In this document: one piece after another, positions 41,917 to 52,740 of the stretch
Layout: each line of letters starts with the position of its first letter
Position numbering within the stretch: position 1 is the stretch's first letter
Origin: Endocarpon pusillum Z07020
Taxonomy: Eukaryota; Ascomycota; Eurotiomycetes; Verrucariales; Verrucariaceae
Assembly (NCBI RefSeq): GCF_000464535.1
Contig: NW_006913556.1
Location: 189,774 to 253,773, forward strand
Length of the DNA stretch: 64,000 nt
Direction of reading: 5' to 3'
The notes under the pieces: model-generated
Seen by the model: the letters and a program-made list of their open reading frames with translations, nothing else
Told to the model about the DNA's origin: nothing
Database searches by the model: none
Made by a program: the position numbers and the translations under genes

Positions 41917-43297
41917 TCATGTCATGAGCGAATCGTCGCCTGCTCCTCCTCCCCCACCTCCACCTCCATACCCTGGGAAACCCATTCCCATACCCATAGC
42001 ACCACCACCACCACCACCTATCTTCTTGCCTTTACTCTGCCTCGCGGCCTCTACTATTGCGAACTTTCGACCCAGCTCGCTGAGACCTTGCACATCCTGG
42101 CCCAGGAGCGCGAGCAAGCTGGAGAGGTTGACGTCGTTGGTTTGCGCTTGTTGGGCGTGGGTCAATGGGTCGATCTGCGGTTGGGTGGGAACGGGCGTCA
42201 CGGGCACGCTAGTGGTGCTGAGGGTTGAAGCTGGCGTGTCGGAATGGGGTGATAAGAGGGAGAGACGGGTAATTAGAGCTTTGATGTTTCGAAGGTGGGG
42301 GAGGTTTGCTGGGTTGAGGGTGGTTTCGGATTCGGGATCGGAGACGTTGATGGGAGGGAGGGAATTGATGTAGGTTGAAAGAAGGGAGAGACGGGACTGG
42401 AGCATCCGCACACTGTTGAGCCGAGTGGTTAGGCTTGCTATCTGGTCGTCTTCTTCGGGGCTGAGGATGTTTGTAACGGTGATATCATCGAATGCTTTTC
42501 TTGCCTCTGGGGACTCATCGGCTCGTCGTTTGCCTTTCCTATCTTCTCTTTCTTTTGCTTCTGGGGAAGCTGGGGCTTCAGTGTCCGCGGAGGCTACTGC
42601 TACTGCGTTACCGCCTCCTTTTGCAACGTAGTCAACGGCTATCATTTCGGTTTCGTCGGTTTCGATTGTGTATGGAATGGACCTGAACCTAAGGCCAGAC
42701 GTGTCTTCGCCATCAATCTGCATGGAATCATCTTGCTTGGTAGGTTCACCCTCATAAATTGTTTCATAGATTGTCAGAGGAAGCTTGCCGTTGCTGCTAG
42801 ATGGTGTGCTAGATGAGATGGCTGAAGGATGAAATGCGAGGAGTAGAGACGATTCGTTCTGCGCCAGGAATTGTTTGTGAATTGGTAGAAATGCTGAGGT
42901 CGGTCCACTTTCCGGACACAGCGTGAACCAGCCGGCAATATCGAGCGCTGGTACTTTGTGCACATCCTTGTCTGTGGTCATCAGTCTCAATCGCTTCCGA
43001 GGCATTTTGCAGCTCACATTGCTGTAATCGATGTTCAAACCACTCAGTATCTAGAATAGTCTGATTCTGTTTATCTTTTTGTACACTGCAGTTGAAAGCA
43101 TGCTCCAGCGTGATCTCTCGACCCTTCTGCTGACCCAATAGCGCGCCAACAATACTACCGGAATAACCTCGCACTTGATGTCTCGTAATGTGGTCGGAAA
43201 TGGTCAGGAGGACTAGCGGGTGCAGGGAAACGGTTAGATTGGAGTCGCTGCGGCGGTCGGACACCAGAGGGTTATGGGAATCTGTTTCCTCTGTCAT
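41917..43297 (-). CDS. CSN6: COP9 signalosome subunit 6 (MPN-, non-catalytic)
   Basis: Non-catalytic MPN subunit of the COP9 signalosome, which removes NEDD8 from cullins; nucleus and cytosol. Exons 43297-43018 and 42971-41917 (444 residues). The MPN domain starts with VSLHPLVLLTISDHITRHQV and GYSGSIVGALLGQQKGREIT; the intron lies between EWFEHRLQQ and YKDVHK. The domain ends near LPLTIYETIY. The JAMM metal motif is absent, as expected for CSN6. A second half with ITVTNILSPEEDDQIASLTT and RMLQSRLSLLSTYI fits the C-terminal helices that enter the CSN helical bundle. An inserted Ala/Glu/Lys-rich stretch and a Gly-rich tail (about 20 Gly) extend it beyond the usual 320-400 residues. It is called csnF in Aspergillus. 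Confidence 0.93.
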
Positions 43298-43590
43298 TTT
43301 GGGCTTTCAGGGATATCGAGATGTAGGGTGAGAAGGATGACGCATATGGACTATTGCGAGGTTGAGTTCGAGGCAACAGTTTCAATTGCACGTATTAAAT
43401 GTCCAGAGCTTGTTTGCAGTGTTTGACTAATCTTGGCATTCACTGGCCTTCAAGTCGGCTAAGCTTGTCCAGCCTTGGCGTCAACTCTCAAGTTATCACA
43501 ACCATCCACATGAACTATATGAAATGATAGTACTAGTGCACCAAGGAATCGGTCACTCAGAAGTCACTGATTCTATCTCGATCATGTCCG

Positions 43591-45534
43591 TCATCCTCCG
43601 AGCGTGCTGACAAGGTTTGTCTGAGTGGTATAAGCACCGCCTACATCAAGTCTTATCCTCTCCTGAATACCTCCAGCGATGTTCTGCCACAGTTGTTTTG
43701 GTACCTCATTCTTGCCCACACCCTTCTTCATCAGGTCTGACATCAGCACGAGTACATCATACTTCTCTCTTCCAATTCGCCATGCCAACCTTGCAGCTTC
43801 AGCATCTCCACCAACGGTCTTGACTGGCATGAGAAGTGATTGTACGGCTGATTCACCGGCATTCAAGACTTCTGCCATGCCAGTGCCTGACACGTTGCCC
43901 CCGCAGAGCTCGCTTATACCCTGTTCTGTTAGCAAAGACAGCGGTCCAGAACTGTTTGGAGTATGATCGGGCAGTCGTGCCCAGTCAGCGGTCACGATGC
44001 TTCTAACTAAGGCAATCGCGGCTGATGCAGCTCGTGGCATTGCGAGGACGTTCATGGCAGCTGCAACGTTGCTCCAGAACTCGGGATGCTTATCATGATA
44101 CTGGTAGAACAGTACGCGGGCTGAGGCTGCTTGGGAACCTCTGCTAAAGGGCTCTGATCCTGCTACCAAACCCTCTTCGATTACAGAAGTGTTCGCACTC
44201 GGCCCGTGGAAAACCTTGCCCAGTATTTCCAAAGCGTCTGCATTCGCCGGATTTGTGGGCAAAAGCAGCACCGGATTCTCGGTAGATCTTGAGGCTCCTA
44301 CCAGGGCACTGACTGGTAAGTGTGCCAGCACGTTAAGATCTTGGACTGGCGCCAAACCATGGGCCCAGCGAGCTCCGCTGATATGTAGGTTCTGTTCCAA
44401 GAGTTTTATGATCCTTCTTGGAAGATCTGGTTCTTGCATGAAGTGCTCAGGATACAGGTCTGTATATGCGCAAAGATATCGGATTTGTGCACCTGCCAGG
44501 AACTGAAGTTCAAACTTGTCAAGTTCTTCGCTCCGTAGATAGTAGTCGAGGGCTCTCTGATGTAGGCCTGACGCGACCAGAAATTCCAAAGAGGGTGAGG
44601 ATGTTGTAGGGATGGAAGATATACCAGAGCAGCCAGCTGGACTTTTGAGCTGTAGCAATGTGGTAAGGAAGTTGACGAGTATGTTTGTCATTAGAGGATC
44701 TGTCCGATCCACCATGGTGAGGGTGGCATATCTCAGAAGGCTTCGTTCGCGTGCATTGCCTCTGGATTGAGAGCTGGACGAGGTCTGTATGTAAGGTCTC
44801 GTTGAGTCGTGAATTGCATCCCAGCGCATTTTGGCGATCCCAGAGATGAAATCAAGTAGCCGGGCTTGCGCTGTGGTGATGTCTGATCTCGAAAGATCGT
44901 GGCTAGGGTCCTGGTCCGAGGTGAACTGGAAGAACAGACCATATATACTTTCATCATGAAAGATCCTTCGCCAAAGAAGACCTTGTCCACTAGTCTGCCC
45001 TACCGCGCCATTATTGGAGACTGTGGTGACCTCCTCTGGGTTGTCTACTGATAGAAGAAGGAGAATTGTCTCAAGTGCTTTTGTGCCGCCGATATCTGTG
45101 GATTTCGAGGTGAGGAATACCTTGATCAAGCCTCTTACCAGAGCGTCGTCATTGGCCACAGATGCAGCGCCACTGGGTGACTGTGCAGCCGTCTTCAGAT
45201 AAGAGAGACTCAACCCCTGGACGGCCGGGACAGACGATGAGAGACCCTCCGTAACTACCTCCACGGGTATCGACGTTCGCAAGTCATCGAAGGAGACAAA
45301 TTCAATAGCGTCTGAGAGGAACCTCACGAGAGGTTCAAGATCATCCTGTGACGTCCTAAGTAGTGGGAGAGTTAGCTTGGCAAGTTCTACAATGTGACTT
45401 GGCTTCACGTCGGTGTCTCGAAGGAGGAAGCGAGATTGCTCCACAAGGGGGGTGTTCAAGCGCTCGTCATTAGAGGCGTTCTGGAGTCCTTTCAAATGAC
45501 CTAAAAGCTCGTCCAGGGGACCAGCTTCTGTCAT
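43591..45534 (-). CDS. HSM3: 26S proteasome assembly chaperone, HSM3/PSMD5 (S5b) family
   Basis: The family chaperones the proteasome base by holding Rpt1 during assembly; it was first named in yeast for mismatch-repair effects. The ATG at 45534 (MTEAGPLDELLGHLKGLQ) gives 647 residues; the frame is open to 45657 but that extension looks like untranslated sequence. The chain is all-helical, ARM/HEAT-like: VELAKLTLPLLRTSQDDLEP, LVRFLSDAIEF, VQGLSLSYLKTAA, ALETILLLLSVDNPEEV, and the family-like GLLWRRIFHDESIYGLFFQF. The C-terminal half has AASARVLFYQYHDKHPEFWS and EKYDVLVLMSDLMKK. No introns are visible. It runs in the same direction as CSN6, with about 290 bp between them. The symbol rests on fold-level resemblance and is less sure than the family. 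Confidence 0.75.
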   Translation of the reverse strand: MTEAGPLDELLGHLKGLQNASNDERLNTPLVEQSRFLLRDTDVKPSHIVELAKLTLPLLRTSQDDLEPLVRFLSDAIEFVSFDDLRTSIPVEVVTEGLSSSVPAVQGLSLSYLKTAAQSPSGAASVANDDALVRGLIKVFLTSKSTDIGGTKALETILLLLSVDNPEEVTTVSNNGAVGQTSGQGLLWRRIFHDESIYGLFFQFTSDQDPSHDLSRSDITTAQARLLDFISGIAKMRWDAIHDSTRPYIQTSSSSQSRGNARERSLLRYATLTMVDRTDPLMTNILVNFLTTLLQLKSPAGCSGISSIPTTSSPSLEFLVASGLHQRALDYYLRSEELDKFELQFLAGAQIRYLCAYTDLYPEHFMQEPDLPRRIIKLLEQNLHISGARWAHGLAPVQDLNVLAHLPVSALVGASRSTENPVLLLPTNPANADALEILGKVFHGPSANTSVIEEGLVAGSEPFSRGSQAASARVLFYQYHDKHPEFWSNVAAAMNVLAMPRAASAAIALVRSIVTADWARLPDHTPNSSGPLSLLTEQGISELCGGNVSGTGMAEVLNAGESAVQSLLMPVKTVGGDAEAARLAWRIGREKYDVLVLMSDLMKKGVGKNEVPKQLWQNIAGGIQERIRLDVGGAYTTQTNLVSTLGG

Positions 45535-46229
45535 GATGCAGGCCTTGTGGACTGACGTGTAGGCAGAAGCGTTGGGAAGGTTTTCGTCCAGCTCCGGACA
45601 GAATGGGTCGGATTGTTGTAGTAGTAGTATTTTCTGCTCAATCGCCGGTTTTCCCACTCCAAAGAGGACGATTGGATGATATCAAAGGGAGAGGCTGGCT
45701 GCCAAGACTCAGATTCCGCCACCCCTGAACCGAGGCCAGAGCGCCAGAGGGCCCTTCTAAACACCTGCAAAAAGTATCTACTTGGATCACTTCGAGGATT
45801 ATCACACGAAGCACAGAATGAAGAACCGATTACTACAGTGACTTGGCTGATTTTCCTAGCCAGAGACGGAACGGGTGTCCTTGGGATTTCAAAATGTGAA
45901 GCCCGCGATCGAGGAGTATACGAGGAGAAAAGGCGAAACATGCTGGCTTTTAGTGCTGCAAGAAATAACATTCTACCAAAGACGTCCATCAACTGATGGC
46001 TTTTATATCCCTACGTTGCTTGCCACATTGGATTCACTTCGGATCAAAGGACGAGTCGGTTGGAATACATATGAGCTTGATAAAGAGACAATGTCAGCTA
46101 ATCCTAATGGATTAGCGGACCTATTTAGTCATCTGCGTACAACAACTCAAGTCGGCGCCGGGTTCAGTGAATCAGACGGATTTGAGAGACCGACTCAACA
46201 ACCTCCAGAACCAGTCTCGTGATAATATC
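45535..46229. other. Intergenic, no gene recognised
   Basis: Overlapping plus frames (45676-45996 and 45875-46222) are unassigned. They lead into the methyltransferase pseudogene and may include the eroded start of it. Confidence 0.4.
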
Positions 46230-46965
46230 CCCGCCGCGCAGGCAACGTACGATAAGCGAGTCTCTAGCTACGATGCCATCAATGGGTATGGCACCTCGAC
46301 CTAGGATATGACTTCATCATAAATAGATTGAGCCTTCCAGAGGGGACGGGATCTTAGACTTCGCTCGTAATACCGGGCCTTGTCACGTACCCTGCGGCGA
46401 GAGCAGTCGGCCTTGTGGGCATCTGATCGGAGTCGACATCTCAGGTATGCTACAGCGCGCCAAAAATAGCGCGCCATGTCGGAAATCAGTACCGCTTTGA
46501 GTGGATTGAGCATGATTCAGCAACCTTGACTATGTCGAAGCAATACAGCGTATCCGGCGGGGAGGTGGTCTCGACCTCATCATGTACTGCTCTGCCTTGG
46601 TCCTGCCTGCGCATCCAGCTGAAGCAATCAAGCAGTAGGCGAAGCTGCTTAATCACGGCGGTAAGATAATTACTGACGTGTCAGCTGAAGACAGAAGAGT
46701 ACGCTGTCTTTGGTTCAACGATTGGAGGCAACCAGTCGGTTTTTGGCTCTCGTTCTGCCCAAATTGGTACAAGGACATTCTTTTTTTTAGGTGGAGAAAC
46801 TGTATATTCGGGCAGGCTTGGACGTTGAGACGTCATGGCGTACGCGTAGTCACTTGCCCGAGACATGGTATAATAAGAATGATGCAATCGATGTGCTTGA
46901 GGAATGGGTATGCACTTTATGTTACGATTGGAGTGGATCCATTCTAGAAGTGAAGAAATATTAAA
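46230..46965 (+). pseudogene. SAM-dependent methyltransferase, frameshifted
   Basis: Pieces of one class I methyltransferase lie in order on the plus strand but in changing frames. They are TYDKRVSSYDAING (46250 region); WHLDLGYDFIINRLSLPEGT; ILDFARNTG and HLIGVDISGMLQRA (motif I and the acidic loop, in another frame); GGLDLIMYCSALVLPAHPA, a TAG where a Trp or Gln is expected, and AKLLNHGGKIITDVS (motif IV region); then AGLDVETSWRTRSHLPETWY and NKNDAIDVLEEWVCT, ending at TAA about 46965. Such enzymes often serve secondary metabolism. The copy has at least three frame changes and stops. No intron pattern I can see repairs it. Confidence 0.75.
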
Positions 46966-47207
46966 TTGATGATCACTGCCAGCGTTAGTATTGTGGCGCC
47001 GATTCGAAAGACGGACACCGACCGGTCTTTCAGCTGAGGAAGCGCTTGAATTTCTGATAAATGCTACAAGTCTCTCCAGAATCTTTACAACGTGACTGCT
47101 CATACTCAATTGTGGAAACAATCCATCAAATCTCTAGGACTCAAAGATAAAGGTTAGCAACCGTTCTCTTCAGCTATAACATCTGCGACGAGCAATCCAA
47201 TTGGAAG

Positions 47208-48511
47208 CTAGCTTGACCACCCATCCATGGCAACGTCTCTTTCTTCATCACCATCTTCATGTGCATCTCGTTCTTCCTCACCGTCTGCTCCCACCCCATC
47301 CGGTAAGTGCCCCTTACCCTCCCCAGGCATTTCCGTATCCATCTCTACTGCCGCGAAACTCAAATGCTTCCAATCCTCAATCTCTTCGATAATACTCCTT
47401 AGCCGATCCCGGATACTTTCGACTGCGTAGCTGCCCAGCAGTAGCCTCAGTGGCGGAAAGGAGCAGTGACCGAGCTGCCAGATCAGCTCAGCAGATCGAA
47501 TGGCGGAAGCAGGCTGCTTGTCACCAATCCACTGAAGCATACGTTTGAAGTGGCCAGCAGGGGAAGTGATGCTGGCGTATGGAGCGCTAGCCGGCTTGAT
47601 GTGGAAGTGCTGGAAGGGCCGAGGAGGATTCTCCCTCAAGCTCCCGCTCCCGCTTTCCGTTCCTGTGGGATGAGCAGGTAGATGCGCGCGCGAAGTCCCG
47701 TCTTTTCGTATCTCCACTACTTCTCGCCCTTCATCCCGCCTCATATGGCCTCCCACCACCAAAGTAGCCTTGATGCCAAAAGCATCCACCTCATACAGCA
47801 TACTCTCAATCAGGCCCTCCACCGCATATTTCGTAGCACAATAGGGGCCAAGCCCGGGCACGCCTAGTGCTCCACTTATACTGCTGAAGATCACGTACCT
47901 ACCGCCATGTTGCTCGCGGAAGTAGGGCAGTGACATCTGGATGATATTTAACGTACCCATGAAGTTTGTCTCGAATTGGTTCCGGACGTCGGACTCAGAC
48001 TGGTCCTCACAAGCGCCAATGATGCCATGTCCAGAGCAATTTACAACAATATCTATGGCCCCGAAGTGGGATAGGGCAGATTGGAGGGCCGAAGAGACAG
48101 TCGTACGGACGCGTACATCGCACAGGAGAGGTAGATAATTTAGATGGTGTGGAGTCGGCTCTTCAGTTGTTGAATCTGAAGGTGAGACAACATGGAGGGA
48201 GCGCATCGACTCAACCGTGTCTGTCGAGTGGGACTGGCCAATTGCGCACACGGGATCATTGTGTATAAGAGCAGCCCGAACGAGAGATCGGCCCATATGC
48301 CCTGTTGCGCCAAAGATCTGCAGAGGTAGTTAGCGTCCAATCGAGATACCCCCAATGTGGGTGTAAAGCGTACCAGCCATACGAGCTGCCTGGGAGGATT
48401 CTGTGGTCCTGGAGGATCTGTCGAGACCGGCAGACGCAACTTTGGATCGTTTGCTGCGGACCGGGGCGATAACACCTCGCCGCCATCCTTCCCAACACCA
48501 TCCTCCTTCAT
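47208..48511 (-). CDS. Short-chain dehydrogenase/reductase
   Basis: Exons 48511-48374 and 48317-47208 (415 residues). The NAD(P)-binding turn is IFGATGHMG at residues 47-55, created by the splice. Further SDR marks are VVNCSGHGIIG near 138-148, Ser in FSSISGALG near 192, and YCATK with Tyr 205 and Lys 209, so the catalytic triad is present. The segment before the substrate loop is long. The C-terminus is acidic (EEERDAHEDGDEERDV) and looks disordered. The N-terminal 46 residues are extra relative to normal SDRs; the ATG at 48511 is the first in frame. It resembles the retinol-dehydrogenase/acylglycerone-type fungal SDRs; substrate unknown. It is divergent from ADI1 with a shared 305-bp promoter. 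Confidence 0.88.
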
Positions 48512-48816
48512 TCTGCCCCTAAGAGGCTCACATCGTCCCAGGACCAACTAAGGTGACGCGCGGGATGGCGCAATGGGGAGGCGTGGGGAGATGTGGGGAG
48601 ACTTCGAATCCACCATGGCTTCCAGCCGGCAGATCTTCGGGGTAGGGACTCCTCTTTGCCCCCGCCTGGGACGTGCAATGTTGCTCTTATGGCGTCAATA
48701 GCAACTCCTATCGTCTTCAGTCACAGCATCCAGCATTGAATCAAATTCTCTAAAGAACCGCCGTTCTTGTTCCGTCGTTTCTTTGATCCGGAGCGGACAC
48801 CAGCACCAGCCGAGAG
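48512..48816. promoter_or_regulatory. Shared divergent promoter, SDR and ADI1
   Basis: 305 bp between two start codons on opposite strands. No clear TATA box or known operator is visible. Confidence 0.5.
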
Positions 48817-49454
48817 ATGAAGGCGTATTGGTTCGACAACCAGCCTGTAAGAGATCCTATGCGCCCCCTGGTCGCCACTTTCACTGAAAACGTCTCTTCA
48901 GGGTGACCAGCGTGATGATCACGACTCTGGGAAACTCATCGATAGCGACTATCTGCGCGATCTCGGTATACTGTATTATCGCTGTCCGACGATAGACGAG
49001 GTCGACGCAATTGCCAAAGAGCGCAGCTACAAGAACAGAGATGAAATTACAGTCTCGCCGGAGAAGATGGGTGATGTCTACGAAGACAAGGTGAAAATGT
49101 TCTTTAACGAGCATCTCCATGAAGATGAGGAGATTCGATATATCCTCGATGGCAATGGGTTCTTTGACGTGAGAAACGAAGGGGACGATTGGGTACGCAT
49201 CAGGTTGGAAAAGGATGACTTGATTGTTCTGCCTGCTGGGATATATCATCGTTTTACAACCGACACGAAAAATGTCAGCAGTCCGTCTAATTTGATCACC
49301 AGTGGCTGATCTGTTGCAGTATATAAAAGCCATGAGGCTGTTCAAGGAAGACCCGCAATGGACACCTCTGAACCGAGGGCCAGAAGTGGATGAAAACCCC
49401 TATCGCCAAAGCTACTTGTCAACAAGAAAGGCTTCCGCAGCATCTGCACAGTAG
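48817..49454 (+). CDS. ADI1: Acireductone dioxygenase
   Basis: Fe(II)-dependent cupin enzyme of the methionine salvage cycle: acireductone plus O2 gives the keto acid precursor of methionine and formate. Exons 48817-48846, 48902-49273, 49320-49454; all phase 0; 178 residues, the normal size. The N-terminus MKAYWFDNQPGDQRDDHDSG is typical. Metal ligands are visible: His81 and His83, Glu87 (EHLHEDEE) and His126 (YHRF). The LPAGIYHRF and DTKN blocks are intact and the C-terminus reads YIKAMRLFKEDPQWTPLNRG. The first exon is only 30 nt. Like adenosine kinase in this window it serves recycling of the S-adenosylmethionine cycle, but the two are 34 kb apart. Confidence 0.96.
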
Positions 49455-49832
49455 GGAGTAGAGCGGGCTTACAAAACGTCTCTGCTTTCAGCGTGGCCTC
49501 CCATTTCGGGGCTTTCCTCCTCGAGAAATGCCTTTTTCCAGCGACGTATTCTCGTTATAAATATAATCGCATTTTGTGTTCCTGCTTAGCTAAGCTTCTT
49601 CGGTGATGCTTGATTTGTCGTGTCTGCCACAGCATGTGCTGCGCCGCTCTGCTGGATATATGAAGGCTGGCCGCCTGGTTACGCTACCTGCACCGTAGAT
49701 AGGATGGTTCAATGCTTGGTGCCATTATGAGCCTAACTTTCGGCTGACCAGGGTATTGACAACTTTTAACGTCGTATGTTGAGTAGAAACGCGCTCACTT
49801 AGAGACTACGTTGTAGTCCTTAATTGTCTCAT
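49455..49832. other. Convergent intergenic region
   Basis: 378 bp between the ADI1 and MMM1 stops, presumably both 3' untranslated regions. No terminator motif is clear. Confidence 0.5.
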
Positions 49833-51231
49833 CTAGGTTGGCATTGAGCCTGGCATGCGTATGTCATCATCGGCTCGGAACACGGTCTCTGTACCTCTAC
49901 CAGCTCTGAGCCTGAATCCGTCTCGGAACGGGTCTTCGGCCACAGACTGTTGATTCTTCCTCTGCTTAAAGGACAACCGTCTGTGCATTGGTTCGTCCTT
50001 CCCGTCCTCGCTGCCTGCTTTGCCATCGTCACCGTCGCGAAGCCTTGTCTTTCCCATCCTTGGCCACAGCCCTGGTAATCCAACAACCTGTACTCGGGGC
50101 TCTACCACCCTTTCTTCAAACCATGCTTGCACTCTTGCCTCAACAAGCTGGGCTATTTTCGGCACATCTTGCAATCTCGATCGTGATCCGACCAGGCTGC
50201 GGATTGAAAGGTCGAGGCGGTAATCTGGCAGGAAAGAGAAAGCTAGATTCGTCTTGGGCGATGAGCCACCGCTGTTGGTCTGGTCTGGGTCAATACCTTC
50301 CAAGGTCTCTTCCGCTGGTGGTGTCGCGGGGACGAAACTTATGGACAAAGTACCGGAGAATCGAACGACAGATACAGCGAGAGCCACGGGAAGGATGGCA
50401 GAGAAGGGCTTGGGATAATTGAGAAGCAGCGAGGTCTCAATTGCAAGCGTCAGATTGTCATCAGATAGATCTACATCCATCAAGGCTTGAAGTCGGCCAC
50501 CCGCTTGTGCAGTCGCATTTTCATCCTCCACTTCGATGACGCGACAATTGCTGAATATAGGGAATTCCTCACCAAGTGAGATCTCTGTGACATTGATGTG
50601 ATCGATGAAGGACGGGCGCTTGTTGGGATTGTTCAGCGCAGCCACTAGGCTCGAGAGGATCGAAGGGGTTGAAGACGATGTGTCTTTCATATTGTAGGCA
50701 GTCTGGCGGTATTGCGCAATCACCTGAGCAATAAGCACATTGAACCAATCGAGAGACTCGGGCTGGTGGGAAGAGTGGTGTGTCTGCGTCCTGCCATGGC
50801 TTTTGCCTTTGATCTTCGTGGGTGGAAGCGTCTGATAATAGGTCTTCCTGAGAATAGATGCAGTATCTGTCCCATTGATTGGAACTTGCCGGAGGATGTT
50901 ATTGACGCTAGCCTTTTGGCCGAGAGAGCGAGGAGGGGAGCTCTTATTTGAGGCATGGCTGTGAAGGGATGATGTCCGAATGTGCTTTGGCGCATGGTAG
51001 CCCGAAGTATTGCGGGATTGTGGTGGAGGTGCTTCACCAAAGATGAAGAACTTGATGAAAGCACCAAGGAGGAGAACCACCGACAATTGGCCAATCAAGA
51101 GACCTTGTGTGAAGGATAGACTGTTGTAGAATTTAGCACGAGTAGTCGAGGTCTGGCCGGTGATTGTATTTACGAAGACTGAATCGGGGGGGTTGATTGG
51201 GTGTCTCCTTGCTGTCAGCGCTGCTGTTCAT
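49833..51231 (-). CDS. MMM1: MMM1, ERMES complex subunit (apparent +1 frameshift at N-terminus)
   Basis: ER-anchored subunit of the ER-mitochondria encounter structure; its SMP domain transfers phospholipids. The ATG at 51231 reads MNSSADSKETPNQPP, then a run of seven C (minus strand; 51186-51192) shifts the frame. The next frame carries FVNTITGQTSTTRAKFYNSL, then SFTQGLLIGQLSVVLLLGAF (the single transmembrane segment, ending IKFFIFGEAP) and the SMP domain, from ESLDWFNVLIAQVIAQYR through RPSFIDHINVTEISLGEEFP to LVEARVQAWFEERVVEPRVQ. The span is 1,399 nt, one more than a multiple of three; without one C it would be 465 residues. The second frame has no ATG before the membrane segment. MMM1 is rarely dispensable, so a homopolymer sequence error is the simplest reading. 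It is divergent from SARAF. Confidence 0.9.
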
Positions 51232-51555
51232 TGTAGATCTCTCAGAGTCTCTCACGTGTGTTGCTGTTCATGATATCGAAGTCATCATCAGTAAAGCATG
51301 ATCTTCGGCTCGGTATTGACAGACTCTACGTAGTCGATGTGGACCATGCAGTCCAAAAATAAAATGCATCCCCACATTTCCAAGCTTTTTGAGCAGAGGT
51401 GGGATGAACTGTCCTCCCCTCCCGCAACATGACTGAGAGAGGCAACAATCTTCTTAGGCCACCTGGCCTTTAATATCCTGCCTACTTCTGTTCGGTCTTG
51501 CTGGTTCATCGTGACTCCCTTTCGCTCGCATTATGATATTCTTCAAAACGGAGCC
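51232..51555. promoter_or_regulatory. Shared divergent promoter, MMM1 and SARAF homologue
   Basis: 324 bp between start codons of two ER membrane-protein genes. It contains CACGTG at about 51255-51260, an E-box-like palindrome. Confidence 0.45.
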
Positions 51556-52578
51556 ATGATGCGTCTCCACCATCTGCAAACCTTGTCCCCCACCATCATG
51601 CTCATCTTGACCCTACTCATCTCCCTCAGCTGCGCTGCACGTGTCACGAATCCCTCGAAAGTTCCTAAGAACGCGGTCCTTCTCTCACAAATCGCAAGTC
51701 TGACTCTTCGATCGGGAAGGTCTACTACATCACGCCGCGTTCCCCCAGCTCCCCAACTGCAATGTACCGGACCTGCGAGCGTTTGCTCCCTCTATAAGGT
51801 CGATACTATGCGATGCAAGAATGAGGGCGCAGACTACGATGAGAACAATATTCAGTGGGCCTGCTCAGCGTCGTTGCCCGAAGAATTCAAATTAGGAAGC
51901 ACGGACGTGACTTGCGAGGGCTACGAGAGTAGCGACGACCCATATGTTTTGAAAGGCAGCTGTGGTGTTGAGTACCGGCTTTTGCTTACGGAGAAGGGAG
52001 AGATGAAATACGGAATTACGAATGAAGATGATTTTTGGAGCTCCTTCCGAATCAAGAGTAAATGGGAGAAGCTGGGGACATTCATCTTCTGGCTGATTTT
52101 TGGGGGTGTAGTAGGCGCAATGATTCTGTCCGCTTTTGGCTGTCTCGGTAGCGGACGGGGTGTAGTAGGAGCTAGAGGAAACAGACCTGGCTGGGGAGGT
52201 GGTGGCGGAGGTGGAGGTGGAGGTGGCTTCGACGACGAACCCCCACCACCTTACTCCGATTATCGACCATCGCCGAAGCCGTCTACGAGATCGTCATCTT
52301 CCAGATATGGACAGACAGGTGGGAGTGGGCCGTGGAGACCCGGCTTCTGGACAGGAGCAGGTGCCGGCGCTGCAGCAGGATATGCCCTTGGTAACAGAGG
52401 TCGAAATCCGAACGGTGGCGGCTTATTTGGTGGTGGACCTACTGCTACAAATACGGGAGGACTGTTTGGTGGGCGAAGGGATAACGCAGGGGAAGGAAGC
52501 TCACGGTCAAGTTCAGGTCCTTCATTCTCCTCTGCCCGACATGAAAGCACGGGCTTTGGGTCTACCAGCCGCCGGTAA
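51556..52578 (+). CDS. SARAF-like (TMEM66/DUF1183) ER membrane protein
   Basis: Homologue of the store-operated calcium entry-associated regulatory factor, an ER single-span protein that damps calcium entry in animals; in fungi its role is little studied. The ATG at 51556 or the adjacent one at 51559 gives a signal peptide (TLSPTIMLILTLLISLSCAA); an upstream start at 51511 adds 15 residues and is less likely. The luminal family block is clear: VLLSQIASLTLRSGRSTTSR, PAPQLQCTG, then Cys-bearing TMRCKNEGADYDENNIQWAC, and VTCEGYESSDDPYVLKGSCG followed by VEYRLLL. One membrane span: GTFIFWLIFGGVVGAMILSA. The cytosolic tail is Gly-rich with PPPPYS and many Gly-Gly-Leu-Phe repeats. About 340 residues, one exon. 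Confidence 0.92.
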   Translation: MMRLHHLQTLSPTIMLILTLLISLSCAARVTNPSKVPKNAVLLSQIASLTLRSGRSTTSRRVPPAPQLQCTGPASVCSLYKVDTMRCKNEGADYDENNIQWACSASLPEEFKLGSTDVTCEGYESSDDPYVLKGSCGVEYRLLLTEKGEMKYGITNEDDFWSSFRIKSKWEKLGTFIFWLIFGGVVGAMILSAFGCLGSGRGVVGARGNRPGWGGGGGGGGGGGFDDEPPPPYSDYRPSPKPSTRSSSSRYGQTGGSGPWRPGFWTGAGAGAAAGYALGNRGRNPNGGGLFGGGPTATNTGGLFGGRRDNAGEGSSRSSSGPSFSSARHESTGFGSTSRR

Positions 52579-52740
52579 CCTTTCTAGCACCTGGATAGGG
52601 TGGGTATCAACACTATATGTACAATTCAGCCAGAGATGTCATGATCACACCAATGCTTCGAATCCATTGAGGAACATCGTAACGCCGAGCTTGATCTCAG
52701 CACTTGATGTCAAGCATATTCCGATTCTATCACACCATCA

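Noticed and set aside
41834..42373. A 179-codon plus-strand frame with a proline run
   Set aside because: It is the shadow of the Gly-rich CSN6 tail on the other strand.
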